Part shown: positions 52,322-60,242 of the stretch, one piece after another | Layout: the number at the start of each line of letters is the position of its first letter | How positions within the stretch are numbered: position 1 is the first letter of the stretch | Origin: CAZIPE01 sp964541305 | GTDB taxonomy: Bacteria > Patescibacteriota > Saccharimonadia > Saccharimonadales > UBA7683 | NCBI GenBank assembly: GCA_964541305.1 | Contig: CAZIPE010000003.1 | Location: 7,408-71,407, forward strand | Direction of reading: 5' to 3' | DNA: 64,000 bases | The notes under the pieces: model-generated | Database searches by the model: none | The model's input: only the letters and a program-made list of their open reading frames with translations | What the model was told of the DNA's origin: nothing | Translations under genes and position numbers: made by a program

Positions 52322-52642
52322 CTAGTATTTCAACTCAACCTGAATTGTCTCTACTGTCGTATCCCCAACATTCTTAACCGCATGGGAGCTTTCACTAGGT
52401 GCAGAGGTTACTTGCCCTTCGGTTAAATCGACTTCTACACTCGTACCGTCAGGTTTATTAAACTGCAGTTTACCAGCACTCAGTACATAGTTTATGTTAT
52501 GTGGATGCCAATGCATCTCAGCAACGTTACCTGGCTCAACACGTACTTTGAGTACTCGCATCTTCTCGTCTTCATAAATGACTTTATGAAGGTGTGGAGC
52601 TACGTTTATTGCATCATCTGTATGTTCGTCCTGGATGTCCAT
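52322..52642 (-). CDS. Cupin-domain protein
   Basis: 106 residues. VEPGNVAEMHWHPHNINYVL and SSHAVKNVGDTTVETIQVEL are the two cupin motifs; His residues in HWHPHN and SSHA could bind a metal. TATACT ends 6 nt before the ATG (leaderless). Its -35 region would fall in the TrpR-like operator at 52670-52689, so it may be controlled together with the divergent trpR operon. Substrate unknown. Confidence 0.8.
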   Translation of the reverse strand: MDIQDEHTDDAINVAPHLHKVIYEDEKMRVLKVRVEPGNVAEMHWHPHNINYVLSAGKLQFNKPDGTSVEVDLTEGQVTSAPSESSHAVKNVGDTTVETIQVELKY

Positions 52643-52663
52643 GTATTAAGTATAGCAAAGCAC

Positions 52664-52692
52664 TTGACACTAGCAAACTAGTGTGCTAGTGT
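52664..52692 (+). promoter_or_regulatory. trpR promoter with three CTAG half-sites (trp-operator-like)
   Basis: -35 TTGACA (52664-52669), 17-nt spacer, -10 TAGTGT (52687-52692), predicted start at ATG 52699. CTAG occurs at 52670, 52678 and 52686, exactly 8 bp apart, as the CTAG half-sites are in the E. coli trp operator (ACTAGTTAACTAGT). The sites fill the spacer, so TrpR binding would block the promoter. Confidence 0.7.
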
Positions 52693-52698
52693 ATTCTT

Positions 52699-52956
52699 AT
52701 GTCAAACTTTGATGACTTTATTGAATTAACCCACTCTATCCAAGATAAAGAAATGCTTGGCGACTTTCTTGTTGGCGTAACCACAGATAAGGAACGTGGC
52801 GAACTGGCTCAGCGAGTTGAGATTATTAAGCGACTCATAGCTGGTGAACCGCAGGCTAAAATCGCTAGCGATCTTGGTGTGGGTATAGCCACAGTAACCC
52901 GAGGCTCCAAGGAACTCTCGCAGGGCAGATTTAAAGTCCTGAAGGAAAAGTCATGA
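52699..52956 (+). CDS. trpR: TrpR-family repressor
   Basis: 85 residues. ELAQRVEIIKRLIAGEPQAK, then IASDLGVGIATVTRGSKEL is very close to the TrpR helix-turn-helix (GAGIATITRGS) and its ligand-binding side. TrpR binds operator CTAG sites when loaded with L-tryptophan. The promoter carries such sites (autoregulation). The stop overlaps the start of a Trp-containing leader peptide. Confidence 0.88.
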   Translation: MSNFDDFIELTHSIQDKEMLGDFLVGVTTDKERGELAQRVEIIKRLIAGEPQAKIASDLGVGIATVTRGSKELSQGRFKVLKEKS

Positions 52957-53030
52957 AGAGTACTATTATAACTAGTCGTGGACAGCTCGGTGCTTGGCGA
53001 AGCTCTCGTGATAAATGGGAGTCTATTTAG
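52953..53030 (+). CDS. 25-residue leader peptide with two Trp codons
   Basis: ATG 52953 overlaps the trpR stop (ATGA). The peptide contains LGAWRSSRDKWES; Trp codons are at 52995 and 53016. Stalling at the first would cover segment 1 of the attenuator that follows. No homologue recalled; the call rests on position, Trp codons and RNA pairing. Confidence 0.6.
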   Translation: MKSTIITSRGQLGAWRSSRDKWESI

Positions 53031-53082
53031 GTTTTTAAGTTTTAAGTAAGTTTTTAAGATAGCTCCCGCAAGGGAGTTTTTT
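53001..53082 (+). promoter_or_regulatory. Four-segment transcription attenuator
   Basis: Segment 1 CTCTC (53003-53007) can pair with segment 2 GGGAG (53017-53021); segment 2 can instead pair with segment 3 CTCCC (53063-53067); segments 3 and 4 (GGGAG, 53072-53076, GCAA loop) followed by TTTTTT (53077-53082) form an intrinsic terminator. Pairings 1:2/3:4 stop and 2:3 allows transcription, as in trp attenuators. Confidence 0.6.
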
Positions 53083-53099
53083 AATTTAGGAGAAATGAT

Positions 53100-53927
53100 A
53101 TGAGTGAAAATATAAGAAATGTGATGAATGTTGATCCACAAGGTATTGAAGATCAACATGAACAAAAGGCTGTGCTTGCGATGCGTGCTACTGCACTTTT
53201 TGGAACCGGTGAATTTGACGCGGCGAATAGCGAGCTTACTGAAGCAGCCCGTTTATTAGGTGCCGCGGCGACTATGACGTATGAGGATCTAATCTTCATA
53301 AACCCAGTCGAAACCGCCCCGTATGCAATATCACCTGACCCTGGTGTAGCGGAACAAGAGGCTTTGTTTTACGTCTCTCATAAAGCCATAGAAGATACGT
53401 TAGCTGAAGCTATTGGTGCCCTCCAGCTTGGTGAGTCTGACTTGGTAACAGAAACATTGCAGGATGCTATTAAAAGTTTTGGGGGTCTATACAGAAAACT
53501 AGACCCAGCAGCTTTTGAAGCCTTTCGTCCCTACTTTGTTGGAATCAACGGACACCCAGGACCAAGCGGTTTGTTCACTGCTGCAATCCCTATCATCGAC
53601 CTGCTTGGTCATGGAGGAAGTAATATTACGTATGAGGAGAGAGCCAGGTTGTTAAGAGACATCGAGACAGGACTCTACCCAAGTCATCAAAGTGGCACAC
53701 TGAAAGATCTACTGCTTACTGATAATCCACAAGTCGACCTCTCAACAGAAGCACAGGAAGTGATCAGCACAATGCTTAATAGATTCAGGAATATACATAC
53801 TAAAAGCGTGAGAAAATTCGTGCCACAAGCTCTCAATGCTGGAGCTGAAGGTAGTGGTGGGGTTAAAAACGTGGCTGAATACCTTGAATCAAAAGTAATC
53901 GAGGGGAAGGAGAAGCAAAATGACTAA
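53100..53927 (+). CDS. IDO/PrnB-like heme dioxygenase superfamily protein
   Basis: 275 residues, TAGGAG upstream. FEAFRPYFVGINGHPGPSGL followed by AIPIIDLLGHGG matches the substrate region of PrnB (FxxxLRPFYEP..GP), and LNRFRNIHTKSVRKFVPQAL with AEGSGGVKNVAEYLE matches the FRxxH ... GTGG end of indoleamine/tryptophan dioxygenases, with His233 in the place of the proximal heme ligand. This superfamily acts on tryptophan or its derivatives. The TrpR and attenuator upstream support a tryptophan substrate. It overlaps the next gene by 8 nt. Confidence 0.65.
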   Translation: MSENIRNVMNVDPQGIEDQHEQKAVLAMRATALFGTGEFDAANSELTEAARLLGAAATMTYEDLIFINPVETAPYAISPDPGVAEQEALFYVSHKAIEDTLAEAIGALQLGESDLVTETLQDAIKSFGGLYRKLDPAAFEAFRPYFVGINGHPGPSGLFTAAIPIIDLLGHGGSNITYEERARLLRDIETGLYPSHQSGTLKDLLLTDNPQVDLSTEAQEVISTMLNRFRNIHTKSVRKFVPQALNAGAEGSGGVKNVAEYLESKVIEGKEKQND

Positions 53928-54816
53928 AATAGGAATTGGGCTGCCCGGCATCAGTGTTGCTGAAATCGATAGCTCTGCAGAGGTTGCTGCTGTATATGCT
54001 TTCGATAGCTTCTCAGTTTATGGGGATTTGGGTGACTTGCCACCCTATGCAGTACTCCACGCAGCTGCAATGTCATTAAGAGGAAGTGCTGTCGGCCACA
54101 TTGGTCCGATGGGTATTCCTGTCGGCATGCAACACCCTGAGGTAATTGCGATGCACGCTCAGGCGCTTGAACAACAGCTACCTGGTCAGTCATATGTTGG
54201 GCTGGTACGGGGAGCATTCCTAGAAAGTATTGGTGAGGCACCAGCATCACTCGCACAACTTGAAGCAACGGTCGCCACCGTGCGTGATAAGAACGATGAG
54301 ATTCCTATCTACTTGGGTGGCTTTGGCCAGCAACTCCTCACATCAGCTGGACAACTCGGAGTCTCTGGTGTAAAGCTCGGTGGGACAACTAATATAGAGC
54401 TTGCAAAACAAGCACGAGAAACAATCGCCAACCCTGCGGTCGATATTGTCTTAGGTGCTGTATCTGTAATCGATGAAGATAGGAAGTTGGCAAGAGCTTC
54501 GGCACGAAAGGAAGTGGCGAAATATCTTGATGTTGTCGGGCATTTAGACAGCACACTCAACCCCGACGAGCTGGAGTCGCTTAATCGCTTCGTTGCTCTA
54601 TTCCGCGCAGGAAGCTCTGACGCGGCTGCATCAATATCTGATGCTTTATTAGATAAGTTTGCCCTTGCGGGCACACCAGCTGATGCCTTGGCTGCTATCG
54701 AAGCAATGAAGGGGTTGGTAGATCGATTCGAGTTTGGTACGCCGCACGGCCTGAGTACACGTCCAGACTCGATTAAACTTATCGGCGAAACAATACTAAG
54801 CGAGTTAGGAGGCTAA
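53920..54816 (+). CDS. Luciferase-like (LLM class) flavin-dependent oxidoreductase
   Basis: 298 residues. GIGLPG start, GHIGPMGIPVGMQHPEVIAM, GLVRGAFLESIG, IPIYLGGFGQQLLTSAGQLG and a C-terminal EFGTPHGL are the TIM-barrel motifs of bacterial luciferase-like, F420- or FMN-dependent enzymes (compare methylene-H4MPT reductase). It overlaps the IDO-like gene, so the two probably act in sequence on one substrate. Cofactor cannot be told by eye. Confidence 0.85.
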   Translation: MTKIGIGLPGISVAEIDSSAEVAAVYAFDSFSVYGDLGDLPPYAVLHAAAMSLRGSAVGHIGPMGIPVGMQHPEVIAMHAQALEQQLPGQSYVGLVRGAFLESIGEAPASLAQLEATVATVRDKNDEIPIYLGGFGQQLLTSAGQLGVSGVKLGGTTNIELAKQARETIANPAVDIVLGAVSVIDEDRKLARASARKEVAKYLDVVGHLDSTLNPDELESLNRFVALFRAGSSDAAASISDALLDKFALAGTPADALAAIEAMKGLVDRFEFGTPHGLSTRPDSIKLIGETILSELGG

Positions 54817-54817
54817 C

Positions 54818-55147
54818 GTGAAATATCAACTATTTGATCTAGAGATAACGACCATCGGAGAGCCAAAAACTTTTAATTGTGCACACATTGTGGGAGAAGG
54901 TCTGGTGGTAAAAGGTGAAAACATTTCTTTTCTACCTGGGACAGAGCAATTTTCGCACTATGCACTTGCTAGCCTTGCCCCCTATATTGCTGCTAAACAG
55001 CGAATCACTCAAGAATCTGACTTTATGTATTTTGAATCAGATATTGCTTGTCCGGATCCACTGTGTGGAGCAAGGTTTAGGTTTACGCGGATCGCTAAAC
55101 GAGAATACGATTACTTGCCTAACACAAGTGAGAACTATAGTATTTGA
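54818..55147 (+). CDS. TIGR04076-like small protein
   Basis: 109 residues from GTG 54818, with TAGGAGG just upstream and 1 nt after the previous gene. YALASLAPYIAAKQ and the end CPDPLCGARFRFTRI resemble the TIGR04076 family, whose function is unknown. Last gene of the trpR operon. Confidence 0.55.
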   Translation: MKYQLFDLEITTIGEPKTFNCAHIVGEGLVVKGENISFLPGTEQFSHYALASLAPYIAAKQRITQESDFMYFESDIACPDPLCGARFRFTRIAKREYDYLPNTSENYSI

Positions 55148-55172
55148 CAAAACTAAACTGATATGCTAATAT
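55144..55172 (+). promoter_or_regulatory. Near-consensus promoter giving a leaderless mRNA
   Basis: TTGACA (55144-55149), 17-nt spacer, TAATAT (55167-55172), then 6 nt to ATG 55179. Confidence 0.8.
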
Positions 55173-55178
55173 AGCCTT

Positions 55179-55841
55179 ATGAGTACACCGAATGTACTAG
55201 TCCGCTGGGACGCAGCCCTTCATGCTGAAAGGGCCTCGCACCCGATTGAGCGCCCAGAAGATCCTCATATGGCACAGCTGTATGACACGGTTGAATTTCA
55301 CGCTCCTCCTCGAGGGTCAGCTCTTCGTTGGGCAGCGAGACAGGCAGTCATTCTATCTGGCGGCAGCCTTCCTAGCCACGTACGCCGTGCCGAAGCGTTA
55401 GAACGCCAAGTAACCCGTCTGGACGATAAGTTTGATATGGTGCTAAATAACGCCAATCACTATGTAGATCTGTATGCGGGTAGTAATCCGTTTGGGTGGA
55501 AAAATGTGAAGCTATTTAAAGAATCGTGTAGACAGCATGATTATAGAGTAGAAACTGATAATGGTATCGTAACCGTTACGCCAGCAAGTAGACGGGCACA
55601 CATTACACATGAGGATGGCACAGGATATCGGCTGCAGCAGCACCAACTGAATACTACTGGTGAAAACCCAACAACCTGGACAGATGTAGCTGTAACCCTA
55701 GCTGATGGATCAGAACAGCAACTCCACCACATGCCTCCAGCGACTGCTATTGAATATGCTCGAGATGCAACTGAAACTTTGGCGACTGTTGGTAGTATGG
55801 CAGAAGTAATTAAGTCCCAACTGCAAGAGGTTGGGCTTTAA
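55179..55841 (+). CDS. Protein of unknown function
   Basis: 220 residues, soluble. His- and Thr-rich C-terminal half (RRAHITHEDGTGYRLQQHQL). No motif recognised. It follows a strong promoter with the start codon at the predicted +1. Confidence 0.6.
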   Translation: MSTPNVLVRWDAALHAERASHPIERPEDPHMAQLYDTVEFHAPPRGSALRWAARQAVILSGGSLPSHVRRAEALERQVTRLDDKFDMVLNNANHYVDLYAGSNPFGWKNVKLFKESCRQHDYRVETDNGIVTVTPASRRAHITHEDGTGYRLQQHQLNTTGENPTTWTDVAVTLADGSEQQLHHMPPATAIEYARDATETLATVGSMAEVIKSQLQEVGL

Positions 55842-55856
55842 GGCCACGTCCTGCTT

Positions 55857-55889
55857 TAAGCATAACCGAGTTGGAGGGTCTGGGTGGAG
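55857..55889 (+). repeat. Dispersed ~31-34-bp element, copy B
   Basis: Begins TAAGCATAACCGAGTTGGAG and ends TGGGTGGAG; closest to copies at 52278 and 57304. It lies between convergent genes. Confidence 0.55.
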
Positions 55890-55925
55890 GCTATTGGACT
55901 TAAGCTTCAAAAAACTGAATACACG

Positions 55926-56315
55926 CTAGTCCTGGCCAATTCCTGCAAGCGAAAGCAGATATCTTTTTAGATAGCCTTTTCTAAAACCCCCGTAAAGAGC
56001 GGCGCTTATACCGAGCGGATCTTTGAGACCACATATTACGTTGGCTCTTAGTTCTTTGCCAAAATAACCTAACCAATGTTGCTTGTCTCTAAGATGATAG
56101 AGTTCATGTTGAACCGTGAATCGCTTATTGAGTCCTTTCAAATCTTCATCTAAATAAACCTGGCCTTCGAAGGTGAAGCCTGAGAACCCCGCTTCTGTCA
56201 TAAGTTCAGAGGGCATGTAGTTGATCCAATAGTCTTTGCTTTTACTCGTAACTTTTTCACGATAGAGCGGCGGCGTTCTGAGAAGCCTTGCTGATCGGTT
56301 CATGAAACCTGACAT
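55926..56315 (-). CDS. Putative HExxH metallopeptidase-like protein
   Basis: 129 residues. FTVQHELYHLRDKQHW holds a zinc HExxH motif (HELYH), with a further Glu in FGKELRANVI that could be the third ligand, similar to ImmA/IrrE-like short peptidases. TATCAT ends 6 nt before the ATG. Substrate unknown. Confidence 0.6.
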   Translation of the reverse strand: MSGFMNRSARLLRTPPLYREKVTSKSKDYWINYMPSELMTEAGFSGFTFEGQVYLDEDLKGLNKRFTVQHELYHLRDKQHWLGYFGKELRANVICGLKDPLGISAALYGGFRKGYLKRYLLSLAGIGQD

Positions 56316-56340
56316 AATTTTATGATAGCAAATGCAGAGA

Positions 56341-57261
56341 CTACTCAGCAGTATACCGAGCTAGATCCTCATGCACATCTTTCCCTTGCCACCAGTCTTT
56401 ACAGAGCCACAAGGTATCGAGCAGTAAGTAGTAATTAATTCGTTTGGCTTGGTCCTCAAAGGTGAACATCTCGGGATAGTATGTTTGGTACCAACTCTCA
56501 AGCTTTTCGTAATCTGCTTTATCTGCGTATTGTTCATGATCTTCACGAAGATATTTGTGTGGTTTGTCTATTTGTTTGTAGATAACAAAGAGCGGATAGT
56601 CAATTGCTGCACGTTCGGTGTTTTCAAGGTCAATGATGGCCTGAAGCTCGAAGTTATCGTTGACGATGAAATTATCGAAGTGAATATCCCAATAGACACT
56701 GTGGAGCTTGTCCGTTACTAAGTACTTGTTGTCAGTTTGTAATGTGTGCAACGCTTTATCCGCCTGCTCCTTACTTATCTTCTGATCTGCAAGCAGTTCT
56801 CTGACAAGGGCTTCTCCTCGAGAGTGAAGTTGATCAGGCCATGATGTAAAGCTATCGCCACCAAGGCGATCAGGGTCAAGCATATTTATCGTTCGTAGGG
56901 CATTACTCACAGCCTCAATAAGATGTTCGCGTTGAAGACCGGTTGCACTGTGCCAAACTGTACCAAGAGGCACGCCAGGGATATAGCTCATGATGATGTA
57001 ACTGCGCCCGATGAGTGTGCCGTCATCACTGGCTATAAGTTTTGGCTTTGGGAAAGAGAGATTGCTGCCAAGCATGGCTAGCTCAGCGTTAAATACCTTT
57101 GGGATAGTGGCATTGAAGACTTTGAGCACAAGATCGTCATTCAGTCGGTGCACTTCGTGACTAAAGCCCGTGGTAATACGTTCGTGAGAGATGTACGGAA
57201 TACCGTGTGTGCTACATATGAGCTCAACTTGTGCTTGTGTTAGTTTCGTTTCAGGATTCAT
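56341..57261 (-). CDS. APH-family kinase-like protein
   Basis: 306 residues. RITTGFSHEVHRLNDDLVLK (nucleotide loop and Lys), VYWDIHFDNFIVND (catalytic Asp and Asn; the usual His is Tyr/Trp) and AIIDLENTERAAIDYPLF (metal Asp). TATACT ends 7 nt before the ATG. Could modify an antibiotic or a small metabolite. Confidence 0.75.
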   Translation of the reverse strand: MNPETKLTQAQVELICSTHGIPYISHERITTGFSHEVHRLNDDLVLKVFNATIPKVFNAELAMLGSNLSFPKPKLIASDDGTLIGRSYIIMSYIPGVPLGTVWHSATGLQREHLIEAVSNALRTINMLDPDRLGGDSFTSWPDQLHSRGEALVRELLADQKISKEQADKALHTLQTDNKYLVTDKLHSVYWDIHFDNFIVNDNFELQAIIDLENTERAAIDYPLFVIYKQIDKPHKYLREDHEQYADKADYEKLESWYQTYYPEMFTFEDQAKRINYYLLLDTLWLCKDWWQGKDVHEDLARYTAE

Positions 57262-57303
57262 GAGAATGAGTATAGCAAAAACAGAGGCATATTAACTCTG
57301 TTT

Positions 57304-57334
57304 TAACATAAGCGAGTTGGAGGGTATGGGCGAG
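57304..57334 (+). repeat. Dispersed ~31-34-bp element, copy C
   Basis: Begins TAACATAAGCGAGTTGGAGG and ends GGGCGAG, directly after an AACAGAG/CTCTGTT hairpin. Confidence 0.5.
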
Positions 57335-57345
57335 GAAAACTACGA

Positions 57346-57528
57346 CTATGCTTCATGAATTTCAGTTTGCGGGAGTGGGGTAACACTCGCTGGTTCAGGT
57401 TTTAAGCAAATACGCAGAAATTCAGCGACTGCTTCACTGCTGAGCTTGACACCTTCAGCTGCTACCCATGTTTGAGATGTTCCGTCTTCAAATACAGCTG
57501 TTGCACCTGTTTGATGTTCTGTTGCCAT
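57346..57528 (-). CDS. 60-residue protein of unknown function
   Basis: Start ATG 57528, 6 nt after TATACT; an ATG at 57543 would lie upstream of the -10 box. ATAVFEDGTSQTWVAAEGVK suggests a small beta domain. No family recognised. It lies just before the DGR on the opposite strand. Confidence 0.55.
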   Translation of the reverse strand: MATEHQTGATAVFEDGTSQTWVAAEGVKLSSEAVAEFLRICLKPEPASVTPLPQTEIHEA

Positions 57529-57653
57529 ATCTTTAGTATACATGAAAACGCTTCTTTCGACGCAGAGTGGTATGAACCTCTTGCAAAATAACGCTAACTA
57601 TGGTAAAATCTAGCATAATATGGTAATAGTACCGTAGTAACAGAGGAGAATCT

Positions 57654-58490
57654 ATGGATTTAGGGAATGGCGTAGAGGTTAATTTCAGCAAACTATCAGA
57701 TGAACAGCTGGCTGCTGCTCGCACTGAAGTTGAAGCTGCGGGTCAAGAACGTGGTCTGTGGGCACCAGAAGGTGCGGGACAGATTGCCGTTGCTCAAACG
57801 GTAGATATCGAGGCCGAACGGGCACGATTACTTGGAACAGTTGAAGAGGGGGCGGTTCTTTTCAATCGTGCAGTGCAGGCAATTAATGGTGATCGTCGAA
57901 AAGCGCAGCGACTGCCTATTATACCAACGGGTGAATATCGTGAACGAGCTGAAGATTGGCTCACTGATGAGCGCGTCACTGCTGCTACACTCCTTCCTGA
58001 AACCCAAAATCGCCCACGTATGGTTTTTCCAAAACTTCATGGTCCAATCACGGCTGAAGAAACCGTTGCGAGCTGGGAGAGTGCCGCAGATCACGGGCTC
58101 TATAGCTGGAGTGAGCGTATGTCATTCTTAGAAAACTGGACAGTCGATCAACTGAGTGGCTATGATCCGGAACAGCAAGACGCGGATAGACTGACTATCA
58201 TTCCAACTGTATACGACGTAGACCGCGAAGGTACGGTTGCTGATCAGATGGCTGCAAAACCAGCTGAACTTGATGTAACGACTATCTTTGAAGGGTCACT
58301 CCTCGCCCGTCGTTACAAAGGCCAACCACGTATCTGGAAAGATAGTTATGTGAGAGGGATTGATCTCGAACCAACAAAAGTTGACGTGTACGACTGCGTG
58401 CCGTACGCCTACGTGTATGTCGATGGTAACGCGGACGTGTTCGCTTCCGACGTGCAGTATGACAATGCTGCGCGTCTCCAGGTGAGGTAA
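57654..58490 (+). CDS. DGR variable (target) protein
   Basis: 278 residues, AGAGGAG before the ATG. No signal peptide or membrane helix. The last ~37 codons (from Lys242) form the VR, rich in Tyr, Asp and Val codons at positions that are AAC/AAT in TR (VPYAYVYVDGNADVFASDVQ). The upstream part is not recognised; in DGRs this type of C-terminus usually ends a C-type-lectin fold that displays variable residues. A post-VR hairpin includes the stop codon. Likely a ligand-binding protein whose binding face is diversified. Confidence 0.8.
   Translation: MDLGNGVEVNFSKLSDEQLAAARTEVEAAGQERGLWAPEGAGQIAVAQTVDIEAERARLLGTVEEGAVLFNRAVQAINGDRRKAQRLPIIPTGEYRERAEDWLTDERVTAATLLPETQNRPRMVFPKLHGPITAEETVASWESAADHGLYSWSERMSFLENWTVDQLSGYDPEQQDADRLTIIPTVYDVDREGTVADQMAAKPAELDVTTIFEGSLLARRYKGQPRIWKDSYVRGIDLEPTKVDVYDCVPYAYVYVDGNADVFASDVQYDNAARLQVR
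58377..58488 (+). repeat. DGR variable repeat (VR)
   Basis: 112 bp matching TR (58814-58925) at an offset of 437 bp. Of 19 differences counted by hand, 14 are at TR adenines (of ~35 A), 5 at other bases (of ~77). The 3' end GCTGCGCGTCTCCAG is identical in both. Confidence 0.9.
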
Positions 58491-58502
58491 ACTCTTTTAC
58501 CT
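58485..58502 (+). promoter_or_regulatory. Post-VR hairpin of the DGR
   Basis: AGGTAAA-CTCT-TTTACCT: a 7-bp stem with a 4-nt loop directly after VR. DGR targets in Bordetella phage need a similar stem with a 4-nt loop just after IMH for homing. Confidence 0.7.
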
Positions 58503-58813
58503 TTTGATTCCCGGATTTTTCTTTTATTTTGCATTCAACTTTGCGACGCAAAGACTCACAAATGTAAAGACCTCCTTTTGTTACAATAGGTAACGAGGTA
58601 GGATTCCATAACACCTAACCTGTGTTAGCGGTGCTTCATGTATTATGTCTACTAACACCTGGTCTTTATATCGTGGAGAAATGTAAGCCGTTAGTACATA
58701 CAGAACCTTTATTACCTCACGATTTGCCTAGGCAACGTCAGTTTGAGTGACACAGCCTGCTTGTTTGCTTACGTTCAAGCAAGCAGATCACTGTGAAGTT
58801 GTCTTGGAAACCC
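58491..58813 (+). other. Non-coding interval: TR-RNA promoter and leader
   Basis: TACAAT at ~58589-58594 could start the TR transcript near 58600. A 9-bp hairpin (GCTTGTTTG/CAAGCAAGC) lies at 58758-58784 just before TR. No coding gene is seen. Confidence 0.5.
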
Positions 58814-58925
58814 AAAGTTGACGGGAACGACTACGTTCCGAACGCCAACGTGAATGACGATGGCAACGCTAACGTGAACGATTCAAACGTGCAGAATGAG
58901 AATGCTGCGCGTCTCCAGATGAGGT
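58814..58925 (+). repeat. DGR template repeat (TR)
   Basis: Rich in AAC/AAT codons in the VR frame (GNDYVPNANVNDDGNANVND), as expected for adenine-mutagenised templates. It is not a coding gene; the open frame across it is incidental. Confidence 0.9.
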
Positions 58926-58944
58926 TAATGAAGGTGGGGGTGAA

Positions 58945-59266
58945 CTACGAACGACTGCTCTTGAGCCAACCGCCGAGCATCCGACGGGCTTCAGTCAGTT
59001 TTGCTTGGATTTTGAGACAATTTGTTTCATTGACAAGCTTTAATTCTAATATTAATCTAATTTGCAAGCTCAATACTTCTGCCTTCGCCTGTGCTTTGAT
59101 TAAGAACTGTTCCTTGATAGCTTTGGGTGCGTGTTTAGCAGTCAACAACTCTGATAATAGTTGACCGCAGCTATTAATAGCTGGTTCGCTGACCGAAATG
59201 CGATAGGATTTGTCTACTTTCTGGTTTAATTCAATTAGTTTCTTATATACTTCATAGGTTGTAGCG

Positions 59267-59286
<20 letters not shown>
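58945..59286 (-). CDS. avd: Avd-like DGR accessory protein
   Basis: 113 residues, four-helix-bundle. Length, ATTYEVYKKLIELNQKVDKS, the Lys/Gln-rich helices and the C-terminal AKLTEARRMLGGWLKSS agree with the Avd family, which forms a basic pentamer that binds RT and TR-RNA. It is encoded on the strand opposite TR and RT and overlaps the RT start by 20 nt, an unusual orientation. Confidence 0.75.

Positions 59287-60238
<952 letters not shown>

Positions 60239-60242
<4 letters not shown>

Noticed and set aside
58793..59164. Open frame of 123 codons across the template repeat
   Set aside because: It covers TR (Asn-rich because of AAC codons) and then runs antisense to avd; it has no ribosome-binding site and is explained by the TR.
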